Below, piece after piece: positions 15,803-24,395 of a stretch of DNA of 38,101 bases. The stretch spans positions 1 through 38,101 of the forward strand of contig DASPKT010000321.1 in the NCBI GenBank assembly GCA_035627915.1, read 5' to 3'. This DNA is from DASPKT01 sp035627915. Lineage in GTDB: Bacteria; Pseudomonadota; Alphaproteobacteria; Azospirillales; Azospirillaceae. The position numbers were made by a program, and so were the translations under genes. Below the pieces are notes generated by a model. It did not search any database. It was not told where the DNA came from and was given only the letters and a program-made list of their open reading frames with translations. Numbering within the stretch: the first letter of the stretch is position 1; every line of letters begins with the position of its first letter.

Positions 15803-17299
15803 ATGTCCGCGGCCCTCAAGACCGATTGGCACGACCAGGCGCGCCGCCTCGACTACCGCAACCAGGCCTTCATCGACGGCCGCTACGTCCCCGCCGCCGG
15901 CGGCAAGACCTTCGACTGCGTCAGCCCGGCCACCGGCCAGGTGCTGACCAAGGTCGCCGCCTGCGAGAGCGAGGACGTGGATCGCGCCGTGGCCTCGGCC
16001 CGCAAGGCGTTCGAGAGCGGCGTGTGGAGCCGCATGGCGCCCCGCGACCGCAAGCGCGTGCTGCAGCGCTTCGCCCAGCTGATCCTGGACCACGCCACCG
16101 AGCTGGCGCTGCTGGAGACGCTGGACATGGGCAAGCCCATCCGCGACAGCAGCAGCATCGACATCCCGCTCTCCGCCCGCTGCATCGCCTACTACGCGGA
16201 GGCCATCGACAAGGTCTACGACCAGGTCGCCCCCACCGCCGACAACGCCCTGGCGCTGGTCCTGCGCGAGCCGCTGGGCGTCATCGCCGCGGTCGTGCCG
16301 TGGAACTTCCCGCTGATGATGGCCTGCTGGAAGCTGGGCCCCGCGCTCGCCACCGGCAACTCGGTGGTGCTGAAGCCGGCCGAGCAGTCGCCGCTGACGG
16401 CGCTGCGCGTCGCCGAGCTGGCGGTCGAGGCCGGCCTGCCCGCCGGCGTGCTGAACGTGGTCCCCGGCTTCGGCGAGACGGCCGGCCAGGCGCTGGGCCG
16501 CCACATGGACGTGGACATGGTGACGTTCACCGGCTCCACCGAGGTCGGCAAGTACTTCATGAAGTACTCCGGCGAATCGAACCTGAAGCGCGTCTCGCTG
16601 GAGTGCGGCGGCAAGACCCCGCACATCGTCATGCCCGACGCCGAGAACCTGGACCGGATCGCCGCCGAGGCGGCCGGCGGCATCTTCTTCAACCAGGGCG
16701 AGGTCTGCAACGCCGGTTCCCGCCTGCTGGTGCACGAGAGCATCAAGGACGAGTTCCTGGAGAAGGTCGTCGCCTGGGGGCAGAAGTGGCAGCCCGGCGA
16801 CCCGCTCGACCCGGAGACCCGCATGGGCGCCATGGTCGACGACAAGCAGATGAACCGCGTGTTGGGCTACATCGAGGCCGGCAAGGCCGAGGGCGCCGAG
16901 CTGAAGTCGGGCGGCCACCGGATGCGCGCCGAGAGCGGCGGCTACTACGTGGCGCCGACCGTGTTCGACCGGGTGCGCAACGACATGAGGATCGCGAAGG
17001 AGGAGATCTTCGGGCCGGTCCTCTCCACCATCACCTTCCGGGACGCCGACGAGGCCTTCTGCATCGCCAACGACACCATCTACGGCCTGGCCGCGGCGAT
17101 CTGGACGAAGGACATCACCACGGCCATGCGCGCCGCCCGCACGATCAAGGCGGGCTCGGTCTGGGTGAACTGCTTCGACGCCGGCGACATCACCACGCCG
17201 TTCGGCGGCTTCAAGCAGTCCGGCTTCGGCCGCGACAAGTCGCTGCACGCGATGGAGAAGTACACCGACCTCAAGACGGTCTGGATCGACCTGACCTGA
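15803..17299 (+). CDS. NAD(P)+-dependent aldehyde dehydrogenase, PuuC-like
   Basis: A 498-residue ALDH superfamily enzyme that oxidises an aldehyde to its carboxylate. The cofactor and catalytic motifs are VVPWNFPLMMACWKLGPALA (conserved Asn), FTGSTEVGKYFMK, the general-base glutamate in SLECGGKTPHI, and the nucleophile in NQGEVCNAGSR. NPFGGFK-type TPFGGFKQSGFGRD lies near the C-terminus. The opening (KTDWHDQARRLDYRNQAFIDGRYV) and overall text resemble gamma-glutamyl-gamma-aminobutyraldehyde dehydrogenase (PuuC) and related broad-range ALDHs. Start at 15803 follows AAGGGAGAG. No other putrescine-pathway gene is nearby, so substrate is open. Confidence 0.93.
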   Translation: MSAALKTDWHDQARRLDYRNQAFIDGRYVPAAGGKTFDCVSPATGQVLTKVAACESEDVDRAVASARKAFESGVWSRMAPRDRKRVLQRFAQLILDHATELALLETLDMGKPIRDSSSIDIPLSARCIAYYAEAIDKVYDQVAPTADNALALVLREPLGVIAAVVPWNFPLMMACWKLGPALATGNSVVLKPAEQSPLTALRVAELAVEAGLPAGVLNVVPGFGETAGQALGRHMDVDMVTFTGSTEVGKYFMKYSGESNLKRVSLECGGKTPHIVMPDAENLDRIAAEAAGGIFFNQGEVCNAGSRLLVHESIKDEFLEKVVAWGQKWQPGDPLDPETRMGAMVDDKQMNRVLGYIEAGKAEGAELKSGGHRMRAESGGYYVAPTVFDRVRNDMRIAKEEIFGPVLSTITFRDADEAFCIANDTIYGLAAAIWTKDITTAMRAARTIKAGSVWVNCFDAGDITTPFGGFKQSGFGRDKSLHAMEKYTDLKTVWIDLT

Positions 17300-17311
17300 G
17301 GCCGGGAACCG

Positions 17312-17396
17312 CCCCCTCACCCGCTCTCCCCCTCGCCCTCTCCCCTTGAGGGAGAGGGAGGGACCCGCCGCCGCAAGGCGGCGGGAGGGTGAGGGG
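17312..17396. repeat. Family D inverted repeat (copy D1)
   Basis: CCCCTCACCCGCTCTCCCCCT at the left is mirrored by GGGAGGGTGAGGGG at the right. Two inner hairpins, CCCTCTCCCCTTGAGGGAGAGGG and CCGCCGCCGCAAGGCGGCGG, lie between. It lies 13 bases past the aldehyde dehydrogenase stop and may double as its transcription terminator. Confidence 0.8.
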
Positions 17397-17443
17397 TGGG
17401 ACTCGGGACGACGGTTGATGAGCCTGGGTAAGGCTGGGACGCA

Positions 17444-17553
17444 GTGCGTGCTTCGACAAGCCCAGCATGAAGGGCGGTGGGTGCCAGGCCAGATAGCCAA
17501 TCCCATGGGGAGCATCTAGACGTCCCTCAGGCTGAGCTTGTCGAAGCCCGCAC
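17444..17553. repeat. Family B composite repeat (copy B2)
   Basis: Left end GTGCGTGCTTCGACAAGCCCAGCATGA...GTGCCAGGCC and right end GGGAGCATCTAGACGTCCCTCAGGCTGAGCTTGTCGAAGCCCGCAC. It is the tidiest complete copy, about 110 bases. Confidence 0.82.
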
Positions 17554-17589
17554 GCCGCTCCCGCTGCCTTTCCCTCTGGAGCAGCACCA

Positions 17590-17622
17590 CGTCCCTCAGG
17601 CTGAGCCTGTCGAAGCCCGCAC
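17590..17622. repeat. Family B isolated right end (B2b)
   Basis: CGTCCCTCAGGCTGAGCCTG TCGAAGCCCGCAC repeats the right end of B2 37 bases after it, without a left partner. It looks like a partial duplication or a truncated second copy. Confidence 0.75.
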
Positions 17623-17648
17623 GCCCTCGCCGCTGCCTCACGACCGGG

Positions 17649-17749
17649 CCCCCTCACCCCTCCCATTGCTGCGCAATGGGCCCCTTCCCTCTCCCTCGAG
17701 GGGAGAGGGCGGGCGGACAAGGGAGAGGGCGGACGAGCAAGGGTGAGGG
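17649..17749. repeat. Family D inverted repeat (copy D2)
   Basis: CCCCTCACCCCTCCC at the left is mirrored by AAGGGTGAGGG at the right. Hairpins CCCATTGCTGCGCAATGGG and CCCTCTCCCTCGAGGGGAGAGGG lie between, and the GGGAGAGGGCGGAC segment is repeated twice in tandem. D1, B2, B2b and D2 fill nearly all of the 543 gene-free bases at 17300-17842. Confidence 0.82.
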
Positions 17750-17842
17750 CAACAGGGCATGGGCAGGGCGCGACCGCCCCCCACATCCTGTTGCCGGCCG
17801 GGGCCTTCCCGTGCATGGTCCTCCCCAAACGGGGGAGACCTT

Positions 17843-19363
17843 ATGAGCACCAGAAGCCTTTCCGACCGCCTGCTGGACGGGGTCGAGCGGGCCGGCAACA
17901 AGCTGCCGGACCCGGTCACGCTGTTCCTGATCCTGATCGCCTTCCTGTTCGGCCTGTCGCTGCTGGCGAGCCTGGGCGGGGCGGCGGTGGAGCATCCCAA
18001 CACCAAGGCCGTCGTACCGGTCGTCAACCTGCTGTCGGCCGACCAGATCAGGCGCTGGCTGGCGGAGATGCCGGCCATCTTCGCGGCCTTCCCGCCGCTG
18101 GGCATGGTGCTGCTGGCGATGGTCGGGGTCGGCTTCGCGGAGAAGACGGGCTATATCGGCACGGTGCTGTCGGCCTTCGTGCAGCGCATGCCGGCCTGGT
18201 CGCTGACCGGCACCATCATGTTCGCCGGCATCATGTCGAACCTGGCCTCCGACGCCGGCTACGTGATCCTGATCCCGCTGGCGGCGGCGCTGTACGCGGG
18301 CGCCGGGCGCCACCCGATCGCCGGCCTGGCCGCCGGCTTCGCCGCCGTGTCCGGCGGCTATTCCGCCAACCTGCTGATCTCCTCGCTGGACGCGCTGCTG
18401 GCCGGCATCACCCAGACGGCGGCGCGGCTGATCGACCCGCAGATCACCATAACCATCACCGCCAACTGGTACCTGATGGCGGCCCTGGTCCCGCTCTATA
18501 CGGCCATCGGCATCTGGATCACCGACCGGGTGGTGGAGCCGCGGCTGGGCCCCTGGCAGGGTGCCGCCGGCGCCGCCGACATCCCCGAGGTCGCCGCGCT
18601 GAACGAGGCGCAGCGGCGCGGCATGCGGCGCGCCTCCTGGACGTTCCTGGTGATGTGGGTGCTGATCCTGGCGGCGGCCATCCCCGAGGCGGGCCCGTTG
18701 CGCGGTCCCAACGGCTCGCTCGACCAGTTCTACCACGGTCTGGTTGCCCTGCTGGCGATCACCTTCCTGGTGGCGGGCCTGATCTACGGCCGCACCGTCG
18801 GCGCCTTCCGCACCGAGAAGGAGGCGGTGAAGCTGGCCGCCGGGACCATGTCCGACCTCGGCTACTACATCGTGCTGGTGCTGGCGGTCTCGCAGTTCAT
18901 CAAGCTGTTCGAGTGGTCGAACCTCGGCATCTGGATGGCGGTCAACAGCGCCGCCGCGCTGAAGGCGGCGGGGGTCACCGGCGCCGTCCTGATCGTGCTG
19001 TTCCTGATCCTGTCCTCGGTCGTGAACCTCTTCATCGGCAGCGCCTCGGCCAAGTGGGCGCTGATGGCGCCGATCTTCGTGCCGGTGTTCATGCTGCTCG
19101 GCATGTCGCCGGAGGCGGCCCAGGCCTTCTACCGCATCGGCGACAGCTTCACGAACGTCATCACGCCGATGACCACCTACTTCGCCCTGGTGATCGTGTT
19201 CGGCCAGAAGTACGGCAAGGACTTCGGCATCGGCAGCCTGATCGCGGTCATGCTGCCCTACGCCCTATGGTTCGGCGTCGCCTCCATCGTCCTGTGCCTG
19301 GGCTGGTACTGGCTCGCCTGGCCGCTGGGGCCGGGCGTCGGCATCCTCTACCCGGCGGGGTGA
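17843..19363 (+). CDS. AbgT family transporter
   Basis: A 506-residue inner-membrane transporter with about 10-12 hydrophobic segments. Family text is clear: ERAGNKLPDPVTLFLILIAF at the N-terminus, GIMSNLASDAGYVILIPLAA, AGFAAVSGGYSANLL, and near the end SVVNLFIGSASAKWALMAPIFVPVFM and RIGDSFTNVITPMTTYFALV. AbgT proteins were first described as p-aminobenzoyl-glutamate importers, and others export sulfonamides as antimetabolites; the substrate here is unknown. The ATG at 17843 follows GGGGGAGA. No abgA or abgB hydrolase gene is present. It sits between dispersed repeats with its own terminator. Confidence 0.94.
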   Translation: MSTRSLSDRLLDGVERAGNKLPDPVTLFLILIAFLFGLSLLASLGGAAVEHPNTKAVVPVVNLLSADQIRRWLAEMPAIFAAFPPLGMVLLAMVGVGFAEKTGYIGTVLSAFVQRMPAWSLTGTIMFAGIMSNLASDAGYVILIPLAAALYAGAGRHPIAGLAAGFAAVSGGYSANLLISSLDALLAGITQTAARLIDPQITITITANWYLMAALVPLYTAIGIWITDRVVEPRLGPWQGAAGAADIPEVAALNEAQRRGMRRASWTFLVMWVLILAAAIPEAGPLRGPNGSLDQFYHGLVALLAITFLVAGLIYGRTVGAFRTEKEAVKLAAGTMSDLGYYIVLVLAVSQFIKLFEWSNLGIWMAVNSAAALKAAGVTGAVLIVLFLILSSVVNLFIGSASAKWALMAPIFVPVFMLLGMSPEAAQAFYRIGDSFTNVITPMTTYFALVIVFGQKYGKDFGIGSLIAVMLPYALWFGVASIVLCLGWYWLAWPLGPGVGILYPAG

Positions 19364-19371
19364 GGCGGAAG

Positions 19372-19408
19372 AAGGGCGGCACCGGTCGGGGTGCCGCCCT
19401 TGTTCTTT
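19372..19408 (+). terminator. Rho-independent terminator of the AbgT gene
   Basis: AAGGGCGGCACC (19372-19383) pairs perfectly with GGTGCCGCCCTT (19390-19401) around a six-base loop, followed by GTTCTTT. It begins 8 bases past the stop codon. Confidence 0.85.
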
Positions 19409-19438
19409 GCGCCGCGGTGCCGGGTGCGGCTGGCATGC

Positions 19439-19565
19439 TGTGCGTGCTTCTGACCGAGCTCAGCATGAGGAGCGGAGGATGCCAGGCCAGACGGCATCTC
19501 CGGAGCAGCATCCTACCCAGGGAGCAGCAACACGCCCCTCAGGCTGAGCCTGTCGAAGCCCGCAC
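19439..19565. repeat. Family B composite repeat (copy B3)
   Basis: Left end TGTGCGTGCTTCTGACCGAGCTCAGCATGAGG...GGATGCCAGGCC and right end GGAGCAGCAACACGCCCCTCAGGCTGAGCCTGTCGAAGCCCGCAC. It ends 36 bases before the 3' end of cysS. Confidence 0.8.
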
Positions 19566-19601
19566 TACGCCCCCGCTGCCCCGGACCCCGCCCCCCGAAG
19601 G

Positions 19602-20975
19602 CTACGCCCGCTTCCAGCTGGTCCCCTGCGGCCCGTCCTCCAGCACCACGCCCTTGGATAGCAGCTCGGCGCGGATGCGGTCGGCCTCCTTGAAGTCCTT
19701 GCGCGCGCGGGCGTCCTTGCGGGCCTGGATGGCGGCCTCGATGGCGGCCTCGTCCAGCGTGTCGGCGCCCTTGGGCGTCCAGCGGAACCAGGCCTCGGGC
19801 TCGCCCGACAGCAGCCCCAGCAGGCGCCCCGCGGCCTTCAGCCCGGCCGCCGCGGCCAGCTTCGCCTGGGGATCGGAGACGGCGTGGAAGGCGTTGGCCA
19901 GCGCGTGCAGGTGGCTGAGCGCCAGCGGCGTGTTGAGGTCGTCCTCCAGCGCGGCCAGCACCTCGGCCGGGACCGGCGCGTCGGGCACGCCGTCCAGGCC
20001 CCGCAGCACGCCGTACCAGCGGTCCAGCGTCCCGCGGGCCTGGCGCAGCCCGTCCTTGGTGAAGTCCAGGGGCTGGCGGTAATGGGCCGACATCAGCGCC
20101 AGGCGGATGGCCTCGCCCGGGAACTCCTCCAGCAGCTCCGCCACCGTGTAGAAGTTCCCCAGCGACTTCGACATCTTGTCGCCGGCCACGGTCAGGAAGC
20201 CCGAATGCATCCAGACCTTCGCCATGACAGCGGTGCCGTTGGCGCAGCGGCTCTGGGCGATCTCGTTCTCGTGGTGGGGGAAGATCAGGTCCAGCCCGCC
20301 GCCATGGATGTCGAACACCTCGCCCAGGTGCGCCGCGGTCATGGCGGAGCACTCGATGTGCCAGCCGGGGCGGCCGCGGCCCCAGGGGCTGTCCCAGCCG
20401 GGCTGGTCGTCCTGGGACGGCTTCCACAGCACGAAGTCGGCCGGGCTCTTCTTGTAGGGCGCCACCTCCACCCGCGCGCCGGCGACCAGCTCGTCCTGGC
20501 TGCGGCGGGAAAGGCGGCCGTAGTCGGCCATGGCCGGCACGTGGAACAGCACGTGGCCCTCCGCCGCGTAGGCGAAGCCGCCCGCGACCAGCCGGCCGAT
20601 CATCGCCACCATGGCGTCGATGTGCTGCGTCGCCCGCGGCTCCACGTCCGGGCGCAGCAGGCCGACCGCGTCCATGTCGGCGTGGAACTGCGCCGTGGTG
20701 CGGGCGGTGACGCCGTCGATCGGCTCCCCGCTCGACTTGGCGCGGTCCATGATCTTGTCGTCGACGTCGGTGATGTTCCGCGCATAGGTCACGCGCGGGT
20801 AGAGCTGCTTCAGCAGCCGGGCCAGCACGTCGAAGGCGGTGAAGGTGCGGGCGTTGCCGATGTGGGCGTAGTCGTAGACGGTCGGGCCGCAGACATAGAG
20901 CCGGACGTTGGCGGGGTCCAGCGGCGCGAAGGCTTCCTTCTCGCGCGTCAGCGTGTTGTACAGGTGCAGGGACAT
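19602..20975 (-). CDS. cysS: Cysteinyl-tRNA synthetase
   Basis: A 457-residue class I aminoacyl-tRNA synthetase that charges tRNA-Cys. The zinc/cysteine-site cysteine and HIGH region read YVCGPTVYDYAHIGNARTF (residues 27-45). The other zinc ligands are in GWHIECSAM and FPHHENEIAQS, and the KMSKS loop reads AGDKMSKSLGNF. An ITDVDDKIM block is also typical. The C-terminal DALR-like region and KR-rich segment (AIQARKDARARKDFKEADRI) complete it. It follows gltX on the same strand with a 132-base gap and is probably co-transcribed with it. Confidence 0.97.
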   Translation of the reverse strand: MSLHLYNTLTREKEAFAPLDPANVRLYVCGPTVYDYAHIGNARTFTAFDVLARLLKQLYPRVTYARNITDVDDKIMDRAKSSGEPIDGVTARTTAQFHADMDAVGLLRPDVEPRATQHIDAMVAMIGRLVAGGFAYAAEGHVLFHVPAMADYGRLSRRSQDELVAGARVEVAPYKKSPADFVLWKPSQDDQPGWDSPWGRGRPGWHIECSAMTAAHLGEVFDIHGGGLDLIFPHHENEIAQSRCANGTAVMAKVWMHSGFLTVAGDKMSKSLGNFYTVAELLEEFPGEAIRLALMSAHYRQPLDFTKDGLRQARGTLDRWYGVLRGLDGVPDAPVPAEVLAALEDDLNTPLALSHLHALANAFHAVSDPQAKLAAAAGLKAAGRLLGLLSGEPEAWFRWTPKGADTLDEAAIEAAIQARKDARARKDFKEADRIRAELLSKGVVLEDGPQGTSWKRA

Positions 20976-21107
20976 CTCTGGCGGTCTCGGGTCTATGGGG
21001 ACGGGACAAGGTCGGGTCGGGGCGGGCTCACGCCCGACAACAGAGGCCCTTCCGGATCGTGTTCACGGCACCCATCGCCACGCTTCCCCCGCTCTCCATC
21101 GCCGCCG

Positions 21108-22451
21108 TCAGGCGGTCCGGCCCGAGAGGCGCGCCAGCGCGCGCTCCCGCCCGATCAGGGGTAGCAGGGTTTTCAGCTCCGGTCCATGCTCGCGGCCGGT
21201 CAGCGCCAGGCGCAGCGGCAGGAACAGCGCCTTGCCCTTGGCCCCGGTGGCCTCCTTCACCGCCGCGGTCCAGAGCCCCCAGGTCCCGGCGTCCCAGGGC
21301 TCCGGCGGCAGCAGGGCGGCGGCGCGGGCGGCGAAGTCCGGGTCCGGCAGCACGGGCGCCAGCGCCGTGTGCGTCACCGCCCACCACTCCGCCGCGTCCG
21401 AGAGCCGGGCGAGGTTTGGCCGCACCGCCTCCCAGAAGGCGGCGTCCGCGCCCGCCATGCCCATCGCCTCCAGCCGCTCCCGCACCGCCTCGAAGGGTGT
21501 CGCGTGCAGGATCTGGGCGTTCAGCCGCTCCAGGTCGGCGGGGTCGAACTTGGGCGTGCCGCGGCCGATGCGGGAGATGTCGAACTCCGCCGCCAGCTCC
21601 GCCGGCGTCAGCCGCGCCTCCACCGGGTCGGCGGTGCCCAGCTTCGCCAGCAGCGACAGGATCGCCATCGGCTCCACCCCGGCCTCCTCGCGCAGGCTCT
21701 GCAGGGACAGGCTGCCCAGCCGCTTCGACAGCCCCTGCCCGCCCGCGTCGGTGATCAGGGGGAAGTGGCCGAACAGCGGCACCGGCCCGCCCAGCGCGCG
21801 GTAGAGCTGGATCTGCACCGCCGTGTTGGCGACGTGGTCCTCGCCCCGGATGACGTGGGTGATGCCGAGCTCGATGTCGTCCACCACCGACGCGAAGGTG
21901 TAGAGCGGCTGGCCGTCCTCGCGGATCAGCACGGGGTCGCTGAGGTCGCGCCCCTCGAAATGCTGCGGCCCCCGGATCATGTCGTTCCAGGCGACGGGGA
22001 CGTGCTCCAGCAGCAGGCGCCAGTGCGGGCGCCGCCCCTCCGCCTCCAGCCGGGCCCGGTCGGCATCGGTCAGCCGCAACGCCGCGCGGTCGTAGAGCGG
22101 CGGCTTGTGCTGCGCCAGCTGCGCCTTGCGCTTCAGCCCCAGCTCCTCCGCCGTCTCGTAGCAGGGGTAGAGGCGGCCGGCCGCCTTCAGCGCCTCGGCC
22201 GCGGCGGCGTAGCGGTCCAGCCGGTCGGACTGGCGGGCGAAACGGTCCCAGTCCAGGCCCAGCCAGCGCACGTCGCGCTCGATCGCGGCGGCGAACTCCG
22301 GCGTGGAGCGCTCGCGGTCGGTGTCGTCCAGGCGCAGCAGGAAGCTGCCGCCGTGGCGGCAGGCGAACAGCCAGTTCAGCAGCGCCGCCCGCGTGTTGCC
22401 GATGTGGAGCAGGCCGGTGGGGCTGGGGGCGAAGCGGACGGCGACGGTCAT
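21108..22451 (-). CDS. gltX: Glutamyl-tRNA synthetase
   Basis: A 447-residue class I synthetase that charges tRNA-Glu. Motifs: VRFAPSPTGLLHIGNTRAALLNWLFA (HIGH region), DDTDRERSTPEF, DPVLIREDGQPLYTFASVVDD, ITHVIRGEDHVANT, and the KMSKS equivalent GLSKRLGSLS. The C-terminal anticodon-binding helical domain ends at RALARLSGRTA. Length is on the short side for GltX. Family knowledge: many alphaproteobacteria carry two GltX paralogues, one of which may charge tRNA-Gln before amidation; whether this is the first or second copy cannot be told here. It lies upstream of cysS and 64 bases downstream of the histidine kinase gene. Confidence 0.96.
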   Translation of the reverse strand: MTVAVRFAPSPTGLLHIGNTRAALLNWLFACRHGGSFLLRLDDTDRERSTPEFAAAIERDVRWLGLDWDRFARQSDRLDRYAAAAEALKAAGRLYPCYETAEELGLKRKAQLAQHKPPLYDRAALRLTDADRARLEAEGRRPHWRLLLEHVPVAWNDMIRGPQHFEGRDLSDPVLIREDGQPLYTFASVVDDIELGITHVIRGEDHVANTAVQIQLYRALGGPVPLFGHFPLITDAGGQGLSKRLGSLSLQSLREEAGVEPMAILSLLAKLGTADPVEARLTPAELAAEFDISRIGRGTPKFDPADLERLNAQILHATPFEAVRERLEAMGMAGADAAFWEAVRPNLARLSDAAEWWAVTHTALAPVLPDPDFAARAAALLPPEPWDAGTWGLWTAAVKEATGAKGKALFLPLRLALTGREHGPELKTLLPLIGRERALARLSGRTA

Positions 22452-22515
22452 CTGGATCGGATTGCTGCGCGGGACGGCGGGGGCGGCACCGATAGCACGG
22501 CCGGCCCCGGCACCG

Positions 22516-23970
22516 CTAGCCGGCCAGCAGCACCGCCGGCGCCGCGTCCCGGGCGGGTGCCGACAGCGGGAACGCCAGGGTGAAGCGGGCGCCGCCGCCC
22601 GCGGCCTCCCCCAGCTCCACCGTGCCGCCCATCGCCTCGGTCACGATGCGGTGGACCATGTGCAGCCCGACGCCGCTGCCGCCGGAGCCGCGCCGGGTGG
22701 TGAAGAAGGGATCGAAGACCCGCCCCCACAGCTCCCGCGGGATGCCGCGCCCGTCGTCGGCGTAGGTCAGGCGCACCGCCCCCTCGCCCATGCGCTCCAC
22801 CGTGATGCTCAGCGTCCCGGCGCGCCCGTCGGGATAGGCGTGCACGACGGAATTCATCACCAGGTTGGTCAGCACCTGGGCGAAGCAGCCGGGATAGCCA
22901 TCCACCACGATCCCGGCGGGGCAGTCCACGCGCACCGCGTGGCCGTGCCTTTTCAGCGTGGGCGCCAGGCTCGTCACCACGTCGTCGATGTAGTCGGCGA
23001 GCCCGAAGCTCCGCCGGCCGCTGCTGGCCTGGTCGACCGACACGGCCTTGAACGAATCGATCAGGCCGGCGGCCCGCTCCCCGTTGAAGCCGATGGCGGC
23101 GGCGAGGTCCTGGACCTGCTGGAGATAGGCCTCCAGCTCGCTCTTCTTCAGCCTGCCCTCCGCGATGCCCCGGCGCACCGCGTCCGTCTGGGCCGCCAGC
23201 TCCCCCGCCCCGGTCATGACCAGGCCCAGAGGCGTGCTGACGTCGTGGGTGATGCCGGCGACCATGCTGCCGAGCGAGGCCATGCGCTCCTGCGCCAGCA
23301 CCTGCTCGCGCGTGCGCGCCAGTTCGGCCAGCGCCTCCTCCGCCCGGGCCCGCCGCTCCTCCGCCTGCTCCAGCGCGTCGCGCAGCAGCCGGCTCTTGCC
23401 CAGCCGCGCCCGCTCCGCGATCAGGCTGCCCGACAGCAGCAGCAGCAGGGAGACGGCCGTGAGGGCGAAGCGGACATGCACCTCCGCGACAGGCACGTCG
23501 CCCGCGACCCGCCCGGCCAGGTGCAGCCCGTAGAGGACGGCGAACATGACGAGGTAGCTCGCCGTCGTCATCGCCACGGTGGAGGACCGGCCGTAGCTGC
23601 CCGACACCCCCACCGCCACGGCGATGGGCAGCAGGTATTCCGACGCCAGCCCGCCGTTGAAGTAGAGCATGCTGCCGAGGAACAGGGTGCTCAGCAGGTG
23701 CGCGGCCAGGTTGATGGGGCGGACCCGGCCGGTCAGCCGGGTGGCGGCCAGCGCCGCCATCAGCATGACGGCGTTGGCGCCCCAGTGCGCCGCCTCCATG
23801 CAGGGGCCGCCGCCGGCCTGCACCACGGCGATGGCGACGATGGCGAGGTTGGCCGCCAGCATGGCGAGCGTGGCCGCGACGAAGCCGCGGTAGCGGATCA
23901 GCCGCGCCGGGTCGCCGCCGGCCGTCACGGCGGCCGGCACGAAACTGTCGATCAGCCTCTGCGGAATCAC
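22516..23970 (-). CDS. Orphan membrane-bound sensor histidine kinase
   Basis: A 484-residue protein with six predicted membrane segments in residues 28-185 and little periplasmic sequence. A charged coiled coil (about 186-228) follows, then a dimerisation/phosphoacceptor region with GSMVAGITHDVSTPLG, where His242 is the likely phosphorylation site. The ATP-binding domain has N box NLVMNSVVHAY, G1 YADDGRGIP, and FDPFFTTRRGSGGSGVGLHM. The start appears to be GTG at 23970 with no clear ribosome site, and no upstream ATG is in frame. The integral-membrane sensor region could respond to the membrane or a small hydrophobic signal. No response regulator gene is adjacent, so its partner is unknown. 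Confidence 0.9.
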   Translation of the reverse strand: MIPQRLIDSFVPAAVTAGGDPARLIRYRGFVAATLAMLAANLAIVAIAVVQAGGGPCMEAAHWGANAVMLMAALAATRLTGRVRPINLAAHLLSTLFLGSMLYFNGGLASEYLLPIAVAVGVSGSYGRSSTVAMTTASYLVMFAVLYGLHLAGRVAGDVPVAEVHVRFALTAVSLLLLLSGSLIAERARLGKSRLLRDALEQAEERRARAEEALAELARTREQVLAQERMASLGSMVAGITHDVSTPLGLVMTGAGELAAQTDAVRRGIAEGRLKKSELEAYLQQVQDLAAAIGFNGERAAGLIDSFKAVSVDQASSGRRSFGLADYIDDVVTSLAPTLKRHGHAVRVDCPAGIVVDGYPGCFAQVLTNLVMNSVVHAYPDGRAGTLSITVERMGEGAVRLTYADDGRGIPRELWGRVFDPFFTTRRGSGGSGVGLHMVHRIVTEAMGGTVELGEAAGGGARFTLAFPLSAPARDAAPAVLLAG

Positions 23971-24097
23971 GGGAACCCGGCGCCCCCCGGCACATGCATG
24001 CGCAGCCGCCGGTGAACCTCCGGCATTCTTGCGAAATTTGCATCAAATGCAGCGGATGGCAACCGCCACGCGACCGCGCGCCCTGAATTTCCCGGCA

Positions 24098-24298
24098 TCA
24101 CTCCAGGCAGCGGTTCTCGACGCTGCGGGCGGCGAGATCGCGGAATTCGTCCAGATAGGTGCCGTCCATCAGCAGCCCCGGCCGGCGGATGGCATCCGCG
24201 TTCAGCTGCCGAAAATCATCCTCGATCCGCTCGCAGGGCGAGGCGCAGGCGGCCAGCGCCGCCGGAAGGATAAGCAACAGGAACGTCCGCGGTGTCAT
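24098..24298 (-). CDS. Very small lipoprotein, 66 aa
   Basis: A 66-residue protein with a signal sequence MTPRTFLLLILPAALAAC, in which LAAC is a lipobox (Cys18). It is followed by a short charged domain, CERIEDDFRQLNADAIRRPG and DGTYLDEFRDLAARSVENRC. The mature part has three cysteines counting the lipidated one. The ATG at 24298 follows GAGG about ten bases upstream, and the longer upstream frame lacks a signal peptide. I do not recognise a named family. It lies 127 bases upstream (in minus-strand terms) of the histidine kinase gene and could be its first operon partner. Confidence 0.68.
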   Translation of the reverse strand: MTPRTFLLLILPAALAACASPCERIEDDFRQLNADAIRRPGLLMDGTYLDEFRDLAARSVENRCLE

Positions 24299-24395
24299 CG
24301 GCTGCGCCTCGGTTCTCCAGCTCGTCCCCGCCATCGGAGCGGCGGATCGTGGCGGGAGGGTGGCCGAGGGGCGCGGTCCCACCGATGTCACGGGG

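Noticed and set aside
13580..19363. A complete AbgABT or creatinine-degradation operon
   Set aside because: The hydrolase subunits and an ABC permease are missing and the genes are on both strands with terminators and repeats between them.
22448..24046. Alternative minus-strand frame across the histidine kinase
   Set aside because: Arg/Gly/Ala-rich shadow; the other frame carries all kinase motifs.
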